A DNA stretch of 64,000 nt, from the NCBI GenBank assembly GCA_018398575.1, contig JAGTXZ010000018.1:2294001-2358000 (forward strand). The letters run 5' to 3'. The notes beneath the pieces are model-generated. The model was not told the origin of the DNA and did no database searches. It saw only the letters and a program-made list of their open reading frames with translations. The translations under genes and the position numbers were made by a program. Source of the stretch: Ampelomyces quisqualis (Eukaryota; Ascomycota; Dothideomycetes; Pleosporales; Phaeosphaeriaceae). This document shows, piece after piece, positions 46,714 to 58,429 of this stretch; the stretch's first letter is position 1; each line of letters opens with the position of its first letter.

Positions 46714-46967
46714 GCGCCAGGCAGATCACGATTGATTATACATATCCACACGTAGAACAGGGACATGATTTTGAACTTTGAAAGTATGAAAGGCGCGCTA
46801 TCGTGACGACTCGCAGAACACAAGCGAGGCTGTAGACATTTGACGCGAATTTCACGACAACACGTTGAATTCCCATTAGCAACAGCGTTCCAAGAGTGTA
46901 GTAGTAATTCAAAATAACCGAGTCCCGTGTTACCTCCACAACAGAAAGAAAACAGGTCGGCCTTGTC

Positions 46968-47438
46968 CTATCTGTCAACGCAAACCAACCTCTCCCCTTT
47001 CTTGCCAAAGCAAGACTTCCCTCCCTCGTCTTCCTTCACTCGGCCGCAGTACACGTGTCCTTCACAGTCGATCCTCGTGCAATGCTTCCTCGAAATACTA
47101 CCACCTTTCTCTAGCACATAACATCCTTGTGTACATGTCGTACTGTGTCGAAGGTGACCGCAACGCATTTCCAGGGGAAAAGACATTGTTCCAATCTTTA
47201 CAACCTTGGTTGGCAAATCAGTAAGATGCTTTTCTTCAAAGCAGTCGAGTTTTGCGTTTGTCTCATCGGGCTTGATCGTGTACGCAGAGCCAGAGTTTGG
47301 ATGTGTGACTGGAGTGCGAGTCAAGATGTTGGGCAGCCACTTGGGTGGAGGGCGTGGCAGACAGCGCACTGTTAGAGTGTAGATTGTGTTGTCGGGCTCG
47401 GTCTCGCCAACCGGATCAAAGTATGCGCCCAAAGCCAT
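46968..47438 (-). CDS. small cysteine-containing hypothetical protein (156 aa)
   Basis: Frame MALGAYFDPVGETEPDN to a stop at 46968. Ten cysteines, eight of them in the C-terminal half (MRCGHLRHSTTCTQGC, KHCTRIDCEGHVYCG), could form a zinc-binding or disulfide-bonded domain. There is no signal peptide at this start, which argues against a secreted effector unless an upstream exon exists. No family was recognised. The first half has LTVRCLPRPPPKWLPNI. The neighbours give no hint. Confidence 0.45.
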   Translation of the reverse strand: MALGAYFDPVGETEPDNTIYTLTVRCLPRPPPKWLPNILTRTPVTHPNSGSAYTIKPDETNAKLDCFEEKHLTDLPTKVVKIGTMSFPLEMRCGHLRHSTTCTQGCYVLEKGGSISRKHCTRIDCEGHVYCGRVKEDEGGKSCFGKKGERLVCVDR

Positions 47439-48123
47439 GGTAATGTTGTTTTGGGATGGGATGGTTTTGCTGAGATTTGATGTTGTGTGCTACTCCGCTG
47501 TTCGCAGTGATAAGCTCTTCGACGCGAAATATACTCTGTTATCACCGGTTGCGTATAATGAACACTGTGTTGTTCCGGCTCAATTTCTTGATAGCAGACA
47601 AAGGAATCATGGCCTTGTAGAAGATGTGAATCGCCGCCAGCGCGTTGTCGCAAACGAAAGAGACAAATGGGCGATTTTCCAAGACAATCGACTTTGTGCA
47701 AACACTAAAGTTAGCAAACAATTCACAACAATGAAGCAGGAACAATAGAAAGAAATGAACAGGTGAGGTTAGGGAATGAACAGGATAAAGCACCAAAACA
47801 GGGATCATCCGACAAGCCCACATCGGCGATTCGTAATGTTATGAAAAAACGAAGAATTTTACTATAGCACGATATCTGTGCAGATATCCGAGCGGGAGGG
47901 AGGAGGTCGTGTATCGTATTGAATTTCTCAGCTGAGGAAGCATCGGTGATGACCACGGTCTAACAAGAATGACTCAAAGTGGCTAGGCTTCTACCTACTA
48001 AAAGAACTACTACTGCCCCGGAATTATAAATGTTCTCTCAGAGGGAGTATGAGACTTGTTAGGATGTTAGATGTCAACTCTAGACTCTGTGGCTTCAGAT
48101 GCTTGGAGCGAACCGATCGGGTA
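47439..48123. other. intergenic, nothing recognised
   Basis: 0.7 kb between two minus-strand genes; no supported feature. Confidence 0.4.
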
Positions 48124-49147
48124 TCACAAAGCAAGAATCTTTCCGTTCCAGTCCACGTAGCCGCCGTTTGGGATGTTGATTCCTTCCGCTGTGCCAAACA
48201 CTTTGATCGTCTCCGTAATACCGCTTATGCACTCCGTCATATCGTTTTCTCCGTAATAATCATTCATCTTTGTTGGCAGGTATCCGGGATGTATAGCCAA
48301 GGCTATCACCTTAGATCCCATCTTAGCCAGATCAACAGCCACAGTCTTTGTAAGCTGATTGACAGCGGTCTTGGATAGTCGATAGCAGATATTGCCACCT
48401 GTGCTGTTGTCTGCCGGCAAATCAGCCTCCTTACGCTGAACAAGACGAACTTGGCGGGACCACATGAAATAAACTTACCTGTTACGCTTGCCATGTCGGA
48501 CGACATGTTGATGATCTTGCCCTCTTTCGCCTTCTGCAAGACTGGCAGAAAGGCTTTGCAGGCCATGAACGGTCCCTAAATTGATCTTATTCAATGGCTA
48601 CAAATAACTGTTCCTATGTGGATGACTAACGACTGTATTGACCTTGAAGTGGCTAAGTAGGTCCTCGTCTGACTGCTCTGTGAATGGCTTGTCGTCCCAC
48701 GTATGGCAGAGTGCTGATCCGAAGTAAAACATGTCAGCGCCAAACAGAGGTACTTGATGGTGACAAAAGAAGAATGAGTCGGACGGACCAGCACAGTTGA
48801 CCAGCACATCGAGCGGAATGTCTCCAAACTCCTCCGCTGCTAGCTTGATCGATTCACTGTCTAGATAGTCAAGCTCAAAGGTCTTCACGCCAGTATCTTT
48901 GAGCTTTGCATCACAATATCAGCTGATGTATATATGTCGCAAAAGCTGACTGTACCTGCTGAACGGAGCGGTCGTCGCAACTTTCGGGTCTGTAGGTAGC
49001 GTATACGAAGTAGCCCGTAGCTAGGAATCGGGTTGCGAGCTCGAACCCGACACCCCGGTTTGCACCTTCATCTAGATTAGGGACCAGAACAGCATCAAAT
49101 GCGGATCAGATAATCCTTCACTTGCCTATCACCAGAAGCGTCTTCAT
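48124..49147 (-). CDS. short-chain dehydrogenase/reductase (C-factor-like SDR)
   Basis: Model (minus strand): exons 49147-49126, 49071-48956, 48903-48789, 48713-48631, 48575-48479 and 48398-48124; 235 aa. Five introns of 52-80 nt; the first uses a GC donor in the typical AG|GCAAGT context. Spliced, it shows the cofactor loop GANRGVGFELA, then LDVLVNCA (the usual NNAG region), KVNTVGPFMACKAFLPVL, IINMSSDMASVTGG, and the catalytic YRLSK (Tyr-x3-Lys), followed by HPGYLPTKM. This is a classical NAD(P)H-dependent SDR fold of minimal length. The region after NCA reads NCAALCHTW rather than NNAG-type, so a different third-intron boundary is possible. Substrate unknown. The neighbourhood with oxidase, TauD and NRPS fragments suggests specialised metabolism. 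Confidence 0.85.
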
Positions 49148-50192
49148 GACCGGCAAGAACTTTGCAAATTGATGTTGGTGTGATGCCTATGTCCAAACAG
49201 CAACCGCGAAGACTTTACACGAAACAGCAGATATGCCATTTATGCAGACGAGAGCTAAAGCATGCAGCTTCTTAGCCTCTATCCTGATGTAATCTTACGC
49301 GACAGCCACACTAGCAAAGTAATTGGGCAGAGGGGACCTAGGTGCTACCCCAACAGTCAACCTTACACCTCGTCGGCAGCCCTCTGAAGATAGATTTCAT
49401 CCTCATGCACGCCGTTTCGCCCCTGCTCGACCCCGCCGCGAATGCTAGACAAGGGGGCAGTTTGCTCGTAAGAAAGTTACAAGAATAGTCCTGTACCTAC
49501 CGAGGTACCGCCAAAAAACCCCCGGGGTCGTGACGTGCGCATGTTGTTAGATTGCATGAGGAACAATATGGCATGGCCTTATGAGACGGGCCGCGATGAA
49601 TCCCGCCCTTATCCTCGCCCTCTGGAGTAAGATTCGAAAGGATTCTTGTCCGTGGAATGGCGGTCTGTGAGTCCTCGTTTGATCCGGCGGTCCGGCGGGG
49701 GGAGCGCCAGGGTACTGAACCCCGCCATCATCCATGTATCATTTTAACCCTGCCCAGCGCCGTCCTAATGTCTTCGCTTAATGAGCAAGGCGGTGTGTTG
49801 AGACAACCTCTGCAACTGCTCAGCGGATGTTCCGCTTCAAGATCATTCGGTGTTTTGGTGCGCCGCCAACGAAACTGCTTTGCAACGGAGCTAAGATATT
49901 GTCTATAATGTAAGTATATGCTTCGTATATCGTGTGTAAGCAAGAGTGCGCGACACTATGGAATCCTCTTCATACTACGTGGCTCATTGCAGCTCGCGAG
50001 CAGTTATCTATCGCGTGCATAGCCGTATCATTGATAGAGGTGCGACAACAGGAGGCTTTCTAACTAGTTTGGCTGTGATGTGAGTAAGTTCTCCTTCTCT
50101 GTGCCTGTTTGGAAGAAGCAATCTTGGCGGAACTCCCAAATCCTTCTTTAATTGCTTCTTCCTTATTTACTGCCAAACTCCTTTCTGATGTG
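49148..50192. other. intergenic, nothing recognised
   Basis: 1 kb between the SDR start and the TauD-type stop; no supported feature. Confidence 0.4.
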
Positions 50193-51390
50193 CTACTGGG
50201 TCTCGGCGACGGGAATTGGTTTCTCTGCCATTGCACAAAGCCGGAATATGTGCCTGAGATGTGCAGCACCCTCGTCGTCAAGGTAATCCACGATGGCTGA
50301 GTCTTTTCGGTTTTGGTAAGCTATTATCTTCAGCAGTGACAGGTGGAACTTACGGATCAAGCTTCGATTGTCAAACATGACAATTGTCTTTGGCGCCCAG
50401 CGCACTCGAGCCTGGAAATCGTGACCCATAACCATATGATTTAGTAGGAAGTCCATCAGCATCCTAGTCTCGGCTTCCTTAAGCCCGACAATCTTGGTCA
50501 TGAACTCGCCATTGATGAACAGGCATCGCTCACCAGTAACAGGATGTACACGCACAAGAGGGTGAATCGTATCAACTGGATCCTTGCGCGAACGACCACC
50601 AAGTGCTTTCGCATGCGCGATCATCTTTGAGGACGTGTGAAGGGCTGAGCAGCTGTCGAGGAAGGTGCGGAGAGCGGGGGAAAGACGACTAAGAGAAACA
50701 TATCCCATCAGTCGACGCCTCCAAAGGGCCCATCTACTCTACAACATACCGATAGGCCTCTCCCGTAGAAGCAAACACTGTGTCGCCACCCACTTCAGGC
50801 CCGCTAAGTAAACCGAGCATCACGTATCCCGGTGGTTGGATCTCGTAGCTAACATCTTGGTGCCAGAGACAGGATGTCAGGCGAGCTTCCATAAAACGGG
50901 CTATATCTTGTTTGTTTCCATCACGATGGATAATGTGGAACGCTGGGTGGCCGCGAACAGTACCTGATACTGGTTGGTAGTTGAGCTTGCCAAAGTACTC
51001 CATGAACTCCTGTTGTGCAGTCGGACCGGCATCGATGAGATCTTGATTCGGGAACGCAACTACCTTGCGCTCAGCAATCAAGAAGGCCAGTTCATCTTTG
51101 GCCTGATTGGAGAGGTTGCTGAGTTGCACCCCTTCGACGACAGTTCCTATACGCGGTTGAATTGGAGTGAGTTTGACACCCGAAGTGACAAAATTTGGGA
51201 GGGATTTGTCCTTCACTCTCAGAGCCGGATCCTGGAAATCGAAAGGTTTGAGAGGTTCAAAATGGATCTCATCGAAGTTGGGCATGTATTCAAAATACTG
51301 CGCGCTTTGGTCTGCATCTTTGTCGAGGGAGACATAGGGGAGATTGATGTCATAGCTGATGGGGGTTTCTGATTCAAGACTACTAGACAT
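50193..51390 (-). CDS. TauD/TfdA-family 2-oxoglutarate dioxygenase
   Basis: Model (minus strand): exons 51390-50750, 50688-50354 and 50302-50193; introns of 61 and 51 nt; 361 aa. Fe(II)/2-oxoglutarate dioxygenase of the taurine/sulfonate type. The iron ligands are seen as LWHQDVSYE (His177 and Asp179) and as a His near residue 326 created exactly at the second splice junction (FDNRSLI-H-SAIVDY), with EGAAHLRHIFR supplying the basic 2-oxoglutarate-binding region. Other family blocks: GTVVEGVQLSNL, VVAFPNQDL, GYVMLGLLSGPEVGGDT, HPLVRVHPVTGE. Fungal members release sulfite from sulfonates or hydroxylate secondary metabolites; the substrate is not predictable. All key residues are present. Confidence 0.93.
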
Positions 51391-53566
51391 GTCTAATATG
51401 GGCTGGATGTAACGTACAAAGATGATGCGTATTGTTCGTGTGTCGAATATCAGGCACTACCTAACATATCTGGCTTTTATGTTGTATAGAGGCGGCGATG
51501 CTGCATGGGGCGTAATAGAAGCGAGGCGCACTGTAGGTGTACTGCTTCCTGGCGTGTACAAGTGAAAATCGCGGGGCCACCGTGCAACGACAAGTCGAAA
51601 CGACTCAGCTAGCATCAGATCAGAGCCAATGAGAGTCTGCGCTCAAATCTTCATTTCCGTGTGTATGCCCGGAAGCGGTATGTTTAATCTTGCGGGATCC
51701 TGCAACTAACCTTACGTCTCTGAGTTGCAGGCCTAAGCCGGTGTCAACGTGCCGCGGATCTACAACCACGCCCTTGAGAGAGCATAGGCCACTAGACCCA
51801 CTTCCTTTCTCACCGCTCGAGGACGCTATTCGTCTTATCAGACTTTCAAACATCAACTACCCGCGCACCGGCCGGACTTACCAGTGTTATGTTGGCAAGG
51901 GATGGCCTTGATTATTTGGCTGACTCGCTTAGGCGACCTCGCGATTTTGAGACTTTGTCCCACTCACCAACTTCTACACTACTATCTGTACGCGCTATTG
52001 TTTTGACAATTTAACACATAGGCAGCGTAAGCTGCCTGGATTGCTATGAAACACTGACTTTTGCTTTCTCACATCTGCTCTCGCTTCTCCTTCTCCTTTG
52101 AATCTTCCTACACTCTCTTACTCACTGGACAAAGGGGCTAAAAGCTCTCATGTAATGTCGGGCAAAGCTCTCTGAAACCAAGCTCTAAGGAGCGACTGAA
52201 TGTACGAAGGGTATCTTCGACTGCCTGAAGAGTGCTACAGGATGACGCGCAATCCCTAGACTAGTTCCCCTTAGGTAGTGTAACAGCGCTGCGAGTCTAG
52301 AGCGGGACCTGCCTACTCCGTACATAAACAATTAATTAATCAATCAACTATATTGTATTGTCCTGTGTGCAAGCCTATTATAACCAAGGAAGCACGTACT
52401 CACAGCGAAGCGTAAGCACCAGCTAGTGCCTGTCGTCTACAAGAAGAACATAATCTTATCTAATTATCTTGTCTAATACCTGCTGTGTAACACTGTGCGG
52501 GATCTTGAAGGACTTGTCTTACTAACGACTACGCCAAGCTTGCTTTGCGAGATAACTAGCTCGAGAAGATCTAGAAACTTTTGGTTGCAGAACAGACGCC
52601 ATCAAACCTGAGCCCGCTCGAGACTGTGATCTAGAATATGCTTGGCCGCTACGTCAATTGACAACAAATCGCATACCTACCAAACCGCTAATGAAGCTGC
52701 ATCGATCAATGAGTTACAATAGGAACGCGTTTTGAATTGCTGCTTAATTCCTCGATGCTTGTTTCTACCAAAAGCACCGAAGCACTATATCCGTGCTTGA
52801 TGTAGTTTGCGGATCCATGACTGCTGGCGTTGTACTCCGTTCGACTCCAGAGAGTGCTTTAGCCGGAAATTTATGCCGACTTAGCGGAGTAGAGGAGGCA
52901 GTTGAGCTGACATCATCTTTGGGCTGCAGCTGTGGGGCGTTGCGGCAAGACTTGCATCACATGCTTACAACATCTTGTCCACACCACGATCATGCAAGCC
53001 GAACTACGTTGAGGGAAGGAGTTCCACGTACTTTCAGGCCGTCAATTGAGAAAGAGGTCTGCATCAGCAATAATGGCATCTTACAACGATAGAGGTGGTT
53101 TCATCAGGGCGTTTTTTACGTTCCTGAGTCGCGGCCACAAATATGAACGGAGCCCTGGCTCAAACAAGGGATAATCCCAGTCAAACGTCCGGCTAACTTC
53201 GTACGCCCAACGACGCAACATCGGCAATTCCCGGTCATTTTCTCGGTGCAGAGAACCTTGCTAGTTCCCAACGGACTGTTTACACCGCATACAAAGTGTG
53301 TGCATGTACTGCCATGTAGCTGGTGCACGCGGGCGTAATGCTTCCGACCCCTCGGAGACTGCGAGGAGGCGACAGCAACTTATTCCCAAGAGGTAAGCAC
53401 GTCGTTATCACCTTCCCTTCGGCCCAATTAGCGTGAAGTACCCGCTCCCCAAAGCTGACCAAAGGTCAGCTCTCCCGAGCCAGGTGGACACATAGAATTT
53501 TTGTCTGTGCACAAGAACTAGAGAATTAACTTATAGAGCCGTATACAACGCTCTTATAAAGAATTT
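51391..53566. other. intergenic with dispersed repeat and AT-rich relics
   Basis: 2.2 kb. Bases 51515-51680 hold the second copy of a dispersed repeat; a TACTCCGTA nonamer lies at 52314-52322 next to an AT-rich patch (attaattaatcaatcaac). The stretch 52000-52700 has poor coding character and resembles degraded repeat DNA. No gene is supported. Confidence 0.45.
51515..51680 (+). repeat. dispersed repeat copy B
   Basis: Second copy of the repeat at 30590-30755, same orientation, sharing TGCAACGACAAGT and GATCAGAGCCAATGAGAGTC. This copy is more GC-rich and probably closer to the ancestor. Confidence 0.75.
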
Positions 53567-53753
53567 CTAGCATAGAAGGTAAGCACAAGCACGAGAGAAA
53601 TGAGACCCACACGATTCGAATTTTACAATTCTGTTTATCGAGGGAGCTTTCGCAATTTCTTCCACCTGGCTCAGTCGGACTAAGCTCCCATCGATCGAGT
53701 TGTACACGATCTCTTCAGTGTCGCCTGAACGATCATCTGAATTGTCTTTCATC

Positions 53754-55148
53754 TCAGCTACTGACAGCAGCGCCGGAAGGCGAGGGAGCAGAACGGCCAA
53801 TATTACTCGTACCCCAACTTTGGTCAGTGCTTATGGACACAGGTTCCGTCGGTATACCAGAGCCCAAAATTATGTCTGCAGCGGTTGTATCCAGGCCCCC
53901 TGGGCTGAAAACGTGCACGAAGACTTGTTCAAGATAGCCAAAGTAGCGAATTGCTTTGTCCTCAGGAAAGAAAGCTGGGTCGATCTCAGCAAGAAGATCT
54001 ACCCCAGCGTTGCCAGTGTGCAGGCAAAAGTTCATGACCAATGCGTCAGCCAATGGGCGTATCTCAGCATGGCTTCTAACCAGTCCGAGATGCCTTGTTG
54101 GAATCTCGACATAATCATCTGGAGGATTGACGACAATGAGAGGGGCTGTCGCTGACAACTGGTGTAACTTATCTCCGAGCTCAGGTGAATGCTGCATGCA
54201 AGCCGCTTCCTGGACACCTTTCTGGACAATTTCCACGTTCCTGTGGATAGTTGAAGTATTGTCGATATGGATAGCCAGGGGTGCCGTGGTGATGGTAGGC
54301 CCCATGAGGCTGTCTATCCCCGTGAACTCGGCGTCTCGGCCACCGAACATGAGATTGAACAGAAAATGGTCGTGTCCTTCGACATGCGCAGCAACTATCA
54401 CCCAAACTGTAAGAATCACTGTCGCATAGGACATTCCGCTTGGGAGAGTTGCCGGAAAGCCGATGCCAAGGGACAACCGGTGAGTGACTTGTGGGATCCG
54501 CTTGCCGTCAAACGTGACATTATTGAAGAAATCTACATCCTCGAACTCCTTAGCCAGCATTCCGAGAGCTTTCTCTGAATCCAGGTCGTACACGTACTAG
54601 ATGAAGTTCCTATACTGCGGTCGGGGTGGCGGAACGTCGTTGTGGTGATATACGTAGTCAATGTCTTCTAGTAGCATCCTTCGACACCAAGGATCAAACA
54701 TTGCATGGGTACAGGACCATACCAGGTAACGGGGCTGAGATTCTCCTGCATATATGATGCTGAATCGTGATTGCGGTTGCCCGAGACCCCACGACACTGT
54801 TTGGTGCTGGAAGCCAAGTGGAGTTACGAACTCGACTTTGGGATCAATGGAGTCGTCTTCCAGCACAATTTGGACTAACTCTGATGAGAGTAGTACATAT
54901 CTAGTCCGCAGCAATGTGTTCATTTGTATGACACTCTCCAAGGCACCTGTGAGCCTGATCAAATCTGTATCCGCCGGGAGTGGCACAATGTGCCGGAAAG
55001 TGTTACTTCCGGGCGCCATCATCTCTTCTTTTGTGTGGGTTTTCTGCGTCCTTGTAGAGGGATATGCGTCTTCAATGTCTTGCTCGTTGATGTTGTAAGC
55101 AGCCGAACAATCCCACAGTTCACTGACACTGCGGCCAATTTTCCCCAT
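53754..55148 (-). pseudogene. stand-alone NRPS condensation-domain remnant with in-frame stop
   Basis: A single minus-strand frame of about 464 codons is interrupted by one TAG (54597-54599). It starts with a typical C-domain entry (SELWDCSAAYNINEQDIEDAYP). The HHxxxDG motif reads WSCTHAMFDPW, keeping the second His and the Asp but not the first His or the Gly. After the TAG, YVYDLDSEKALGMLAKEFED continues in the same phase, and the second half of the fold follows (FNLMFGGRDAEFTGIDSLMG). TAG for CAG is what RIP would produce. No adenylation or carrier domain is found on either side: 5' of the frame the sequence passes into AT-rich repeat DNA, and 3' it degenerates near 53570-53800. This is a truncated NRPS gene or a decayed stand-alone condensation enzyme. 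Confidence 0.8.
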
Positions 55149-55159
55149 CCATCGCTAGG

Positions 55160-57762
55160 AACAGTAAGTACTACGTTACGGATTAGCCAATTAGACTACG
55201 TTACTAATCACTTTTGAGTAAACTACTTACAGTAGTAACAATCTAGGTTATAACTACGCTCTGTAGCTGTAGTACTATAGCACAAGCTAAGTAGTACTAC
55301 CGTCAGGAAAACACAACGTTAGCGACATCCGCGACATTGGCGACACTGTCGACACAACCGTACCGCTAGCTACCAGACAGTTCTTGACTGTGCTCTGCTG
55401 TGCTAAGCAATAACAGTAATGCCTAGCATACTATTATTAGCAGCCTAGCTTATAGAACCCTTTTGCAAAATAGTTTATAGTTCTTGTGTTTAACATAGCT
55501 TTGCACTGTCTGCACAACTGTGTTGCTAGTTAGCAGCCTGTTCTTAACTGTGCCTAACTATAGTTTAAGTCTAAAGCAATTCCTTTAATAGCGCTGTTAC
55601 TTAGTTTAGGTTTTGCTACAAATCTACACTATCCTTGCGCTTTAAATTAATTTTGCGTTACATCTACATATATACTTCTTTTACAATACTTTTTATATTC
55701 TTATACTCTTAGAACTAGGCTATATATCTACTTAAGCATTTTTTATTCTACAGCTTTGCATAGTAGTGTACTATACTCTGCAGTTCTACTACTTAATTTA
55801 CTTAATTTACACTAGCTCTTTAAGCTTTATAGAGATTTCTTTGTTACAATTTTACTTAATCTCTTCTCTTTTTATTATTACACTTTATAGACTACTGCGC
55901 AACAATATCTTTATGTTCTACTTCTTTAAAACTTTTGTTTCTAAATTACTTTCTAGGTTGTACAGAATAATACTCTTATACACGTCTGCTAGCTAGCCTA
56001 GTTAATATACCCTAAACATAAATTAGTCTTAGGTACTCTATTTGTCTTAAGGCTCTATAATTATAACTTTATTTGCCTTAATTAGCGTAATAGCTTCTGT
56101 AAACGCTATTAACGCTACTAAAATAAATGTTAAGTCTAGGTCCTTCTATTTTGCTAACACAGCGTCTATTTTAGACTTTAGCATTCTTCTTCTTAGTAGA
56201 AGAACTACATCTTTGCCAAATTTTTTTTAAAGCTCTATTTAGAGTACTAGTTGCACACATAGTTTGTATAAGCTAATAAGAATTTTAGCCTAAACGTTGC
56301 ATAGTACTATTTAATTATCTACTAAGCCCTTCTAATTAAGATTAAGTCTAGTTTTAACATAGGTTCTTTTAGCTTCTAGCTTAATTGCCTTGTACTTTGC
56401 ACTATATACAAGTAGTAAGTTAAAGTTATTAGCAAATATTTCTTTATCTAGCTGCTAGAAGTGCTGTTAAATATGCGTTAATATAAACTACTTAGTTTTC
56501 TTACTTCCTTTACTTTTAAATAGCGCAGCCTTAAGCTAAGCTAGTATTAGAAATATTATAATGCTTTGCATTTTAGCGCAGTTAAATATATATACGCTCT
56601 TAGCTTCTGCGCTATTTAGCTCTTCTTGTTATAGCACTATCTTATATCTTGTTATTGCGTTAGCTATAAGCAATTAGAAGTTGTCTATTTAGCATAGCTA
56701 GTAGAATATTAGGAAGTTGCCTTTAATGCCTAAAATCTTCTAGCCTTATAGGTCTTGCGTAACTAGAGTTTAACGCAGTATAAACCTTACTACAATCTTC
56801 TTTTCTAACACTATAAGCGCTATATACTTAAGAGAATTAAGAACGTTTTTAACTTCTTCTTGTACCTTAGATAAGCAGGTGTCCTAGCCCTTTGCTATAA
56901 CTAGGCCTAATATCCTTCTTATCTCTTTTATATCTACAATTTTCTTAATACTTGCGTACATAGAGTTAGCAGCAGTAAACAGTTTAGAACTATTTATGTT
57001 GTTCTTCTTGCCTATAAAATAGTACTAGTTTAAGAAGTTCTTATTGTCTTGTACTCTGCTAAGCGCTAGAGAGATAAAAATAAGTATCTTATAGAGACTC
57101 TTCTCTATTAGTATACCTAAGAGAGCCTAGGCCTTCTACTAATAACTATAGTTCTTAACTTAAATAGTCTTGTATAAGTTGCCTATAATAGTATTCTTAG
57201 ATTTGCAGTTATAAAACTTGTTAAAGATAATACGTCTCTATATTACTACGTAGCTAAAAATATTAAAGGCGTCTATTATACTTACTTTACTACTTCTTAA
57301 TAATATTTTGCGTATAGTTATAAGTCTTATAGTTTAGTATTTATTAAGCACGCGTTTTACTAATGTTATATAGCTATATACAATTATAAATTAGCTAGCA
57401 GATAGTACTAGACAGTGCGCAGTTACACTTAAGTAGACTTTTAGCATATAGCGTTCTTAGATGTACTATAGAACTATCTTTATATACTTTTTACTATTCT
57501 TTGTAAATTTGTGTAGTAAGACGTTTTAGTTAAACGCTGCAAGGTGCTGTTTAACTTGTAGATTAATCTTTATCTCTATTTCTTTGTCTACTATTAGTGC
57601 GCCTATACTCTATAGAGAGGTGTTGTCTATAAAGTAGATATAGAGCGCAAAAAGGTCTTTTAAGTTGCACTATTTAGATTTGCAAAGGCCTATAGTAATA
57701 ATTTTAGCCTTTTATATAGCTAGTGCGCAGCCCTATCTACTTACTATAGATACTGCTAACTA
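55160..57762. repeat. AT-rich RIP-degraded repeat with minus-strand ORF relic
   Basis: The composition changes abruptly at about 55.16 kb to AT/TA-rich. On the minus strand from about 57740 down to 56400 one frame keeps protein-like character (LKDLFALYIYFID, KINLQVKQHLAAFN, YNCKSKNTIIGNLYKT) with stops mostly where Gln codons would be expected. No family was recognised; it could be a transposon protein or a captured gene. The hAT element to the right appears to have inserted into this sequence. Confidence 0.6.
57751..57762 (+). repeat. 12-bp direct repeat flanking hAT element, left copy
   Basis: TACTGCTAACTA, identical to 63674-63685. Candidate target-site duplication, although hAT elements usually make 8 bp. 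Confidence 0.6.
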
Positions 57763-57766
57763 CGCT

Positions 57767-57935
57767 GGTAAATGGGTTCAGGGTACCTGCTTATAGGTAG
57801 GGGTTAGGTTAAGGTTAAGCACAAGGGGGGTAGGGTAAGGTTTAGGTTATATAGAGGCTAGTGTAGGGTTTAGGTTAGGGTATACAGCTTAAGGTGTTAA
57901 GGTTAGGTTGTTAGTTTAGTTAGGGTACCTGCTAT
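57767..57935 (+). repeat. left inverted terminus with telomere-like array
   Basis: GGTAAATGGG followed by repeated GGTTAGG, AGGGTT and TTTAGGTTAGGG motifs for about 170 bp. Confidence 0.75.
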
Positions 57936-58429
57936 AGGGTTATACTTGTGCAGCGCCTCTAATCTAACGCCTGTAACAAGTATGTTACTTAGGAGTAAAG
58001 TAGAGTAAAAGAAATAAGTGTATTTTAGCGTGTATCCTAAAATAAAGTTATTGCAGGAATAGTCTAATCTTGCAGCTATTTAATAAGCTTTATAATCTGC
58101 TTATTATAGATGTTTATTACAGTTTTTAACTAAGGTTGTTTTAGATAGTTAAGAGCTACTGTTTATTACATTTTTTTATTACACTTGCTAGTCTAAAAAA
58201 CAAAAAGGCCTTAATCTCTTCCTTTGTAGACGCTGCTTATACTAAGAAGTCTAGAGTAGTGCACTATATAAAGGCGTTGCAGATTCCCTAATGTTATCTT
58301 CTTTGTTACCCTCCTGCTCCTTATTACTTGTCTAATCCTTAAAACGTTAGATTCTAGAGCTAGTTAGACTAGCAAAATTAATAGGACCTAAAAGCTTAAG
58401 TAGATCCTAGATACTCTTAGCGCTGTGTT

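Noticed and set aside
49028..49050. GGTTGCGAGCTCGAACCCGA, resembling a tRNA T-arm
   Set aside because: It lies inside the second exon of the SDR and no acceptor or anticodon stem surrounds it.
55766..55996. 76-codon plus-strand open frame rich in Leu, Tyr and Phe
   Set aside because: Produced by AT-rich composition in RIP-degraded DNA; no coding character beyond base bias.
57800..57940. Interstitial telomere or chromosome end
   Set aside because: The TTAGG-like motifs are irregular and occur inverted at both ends of one transposon, so they are better explained as element termini.
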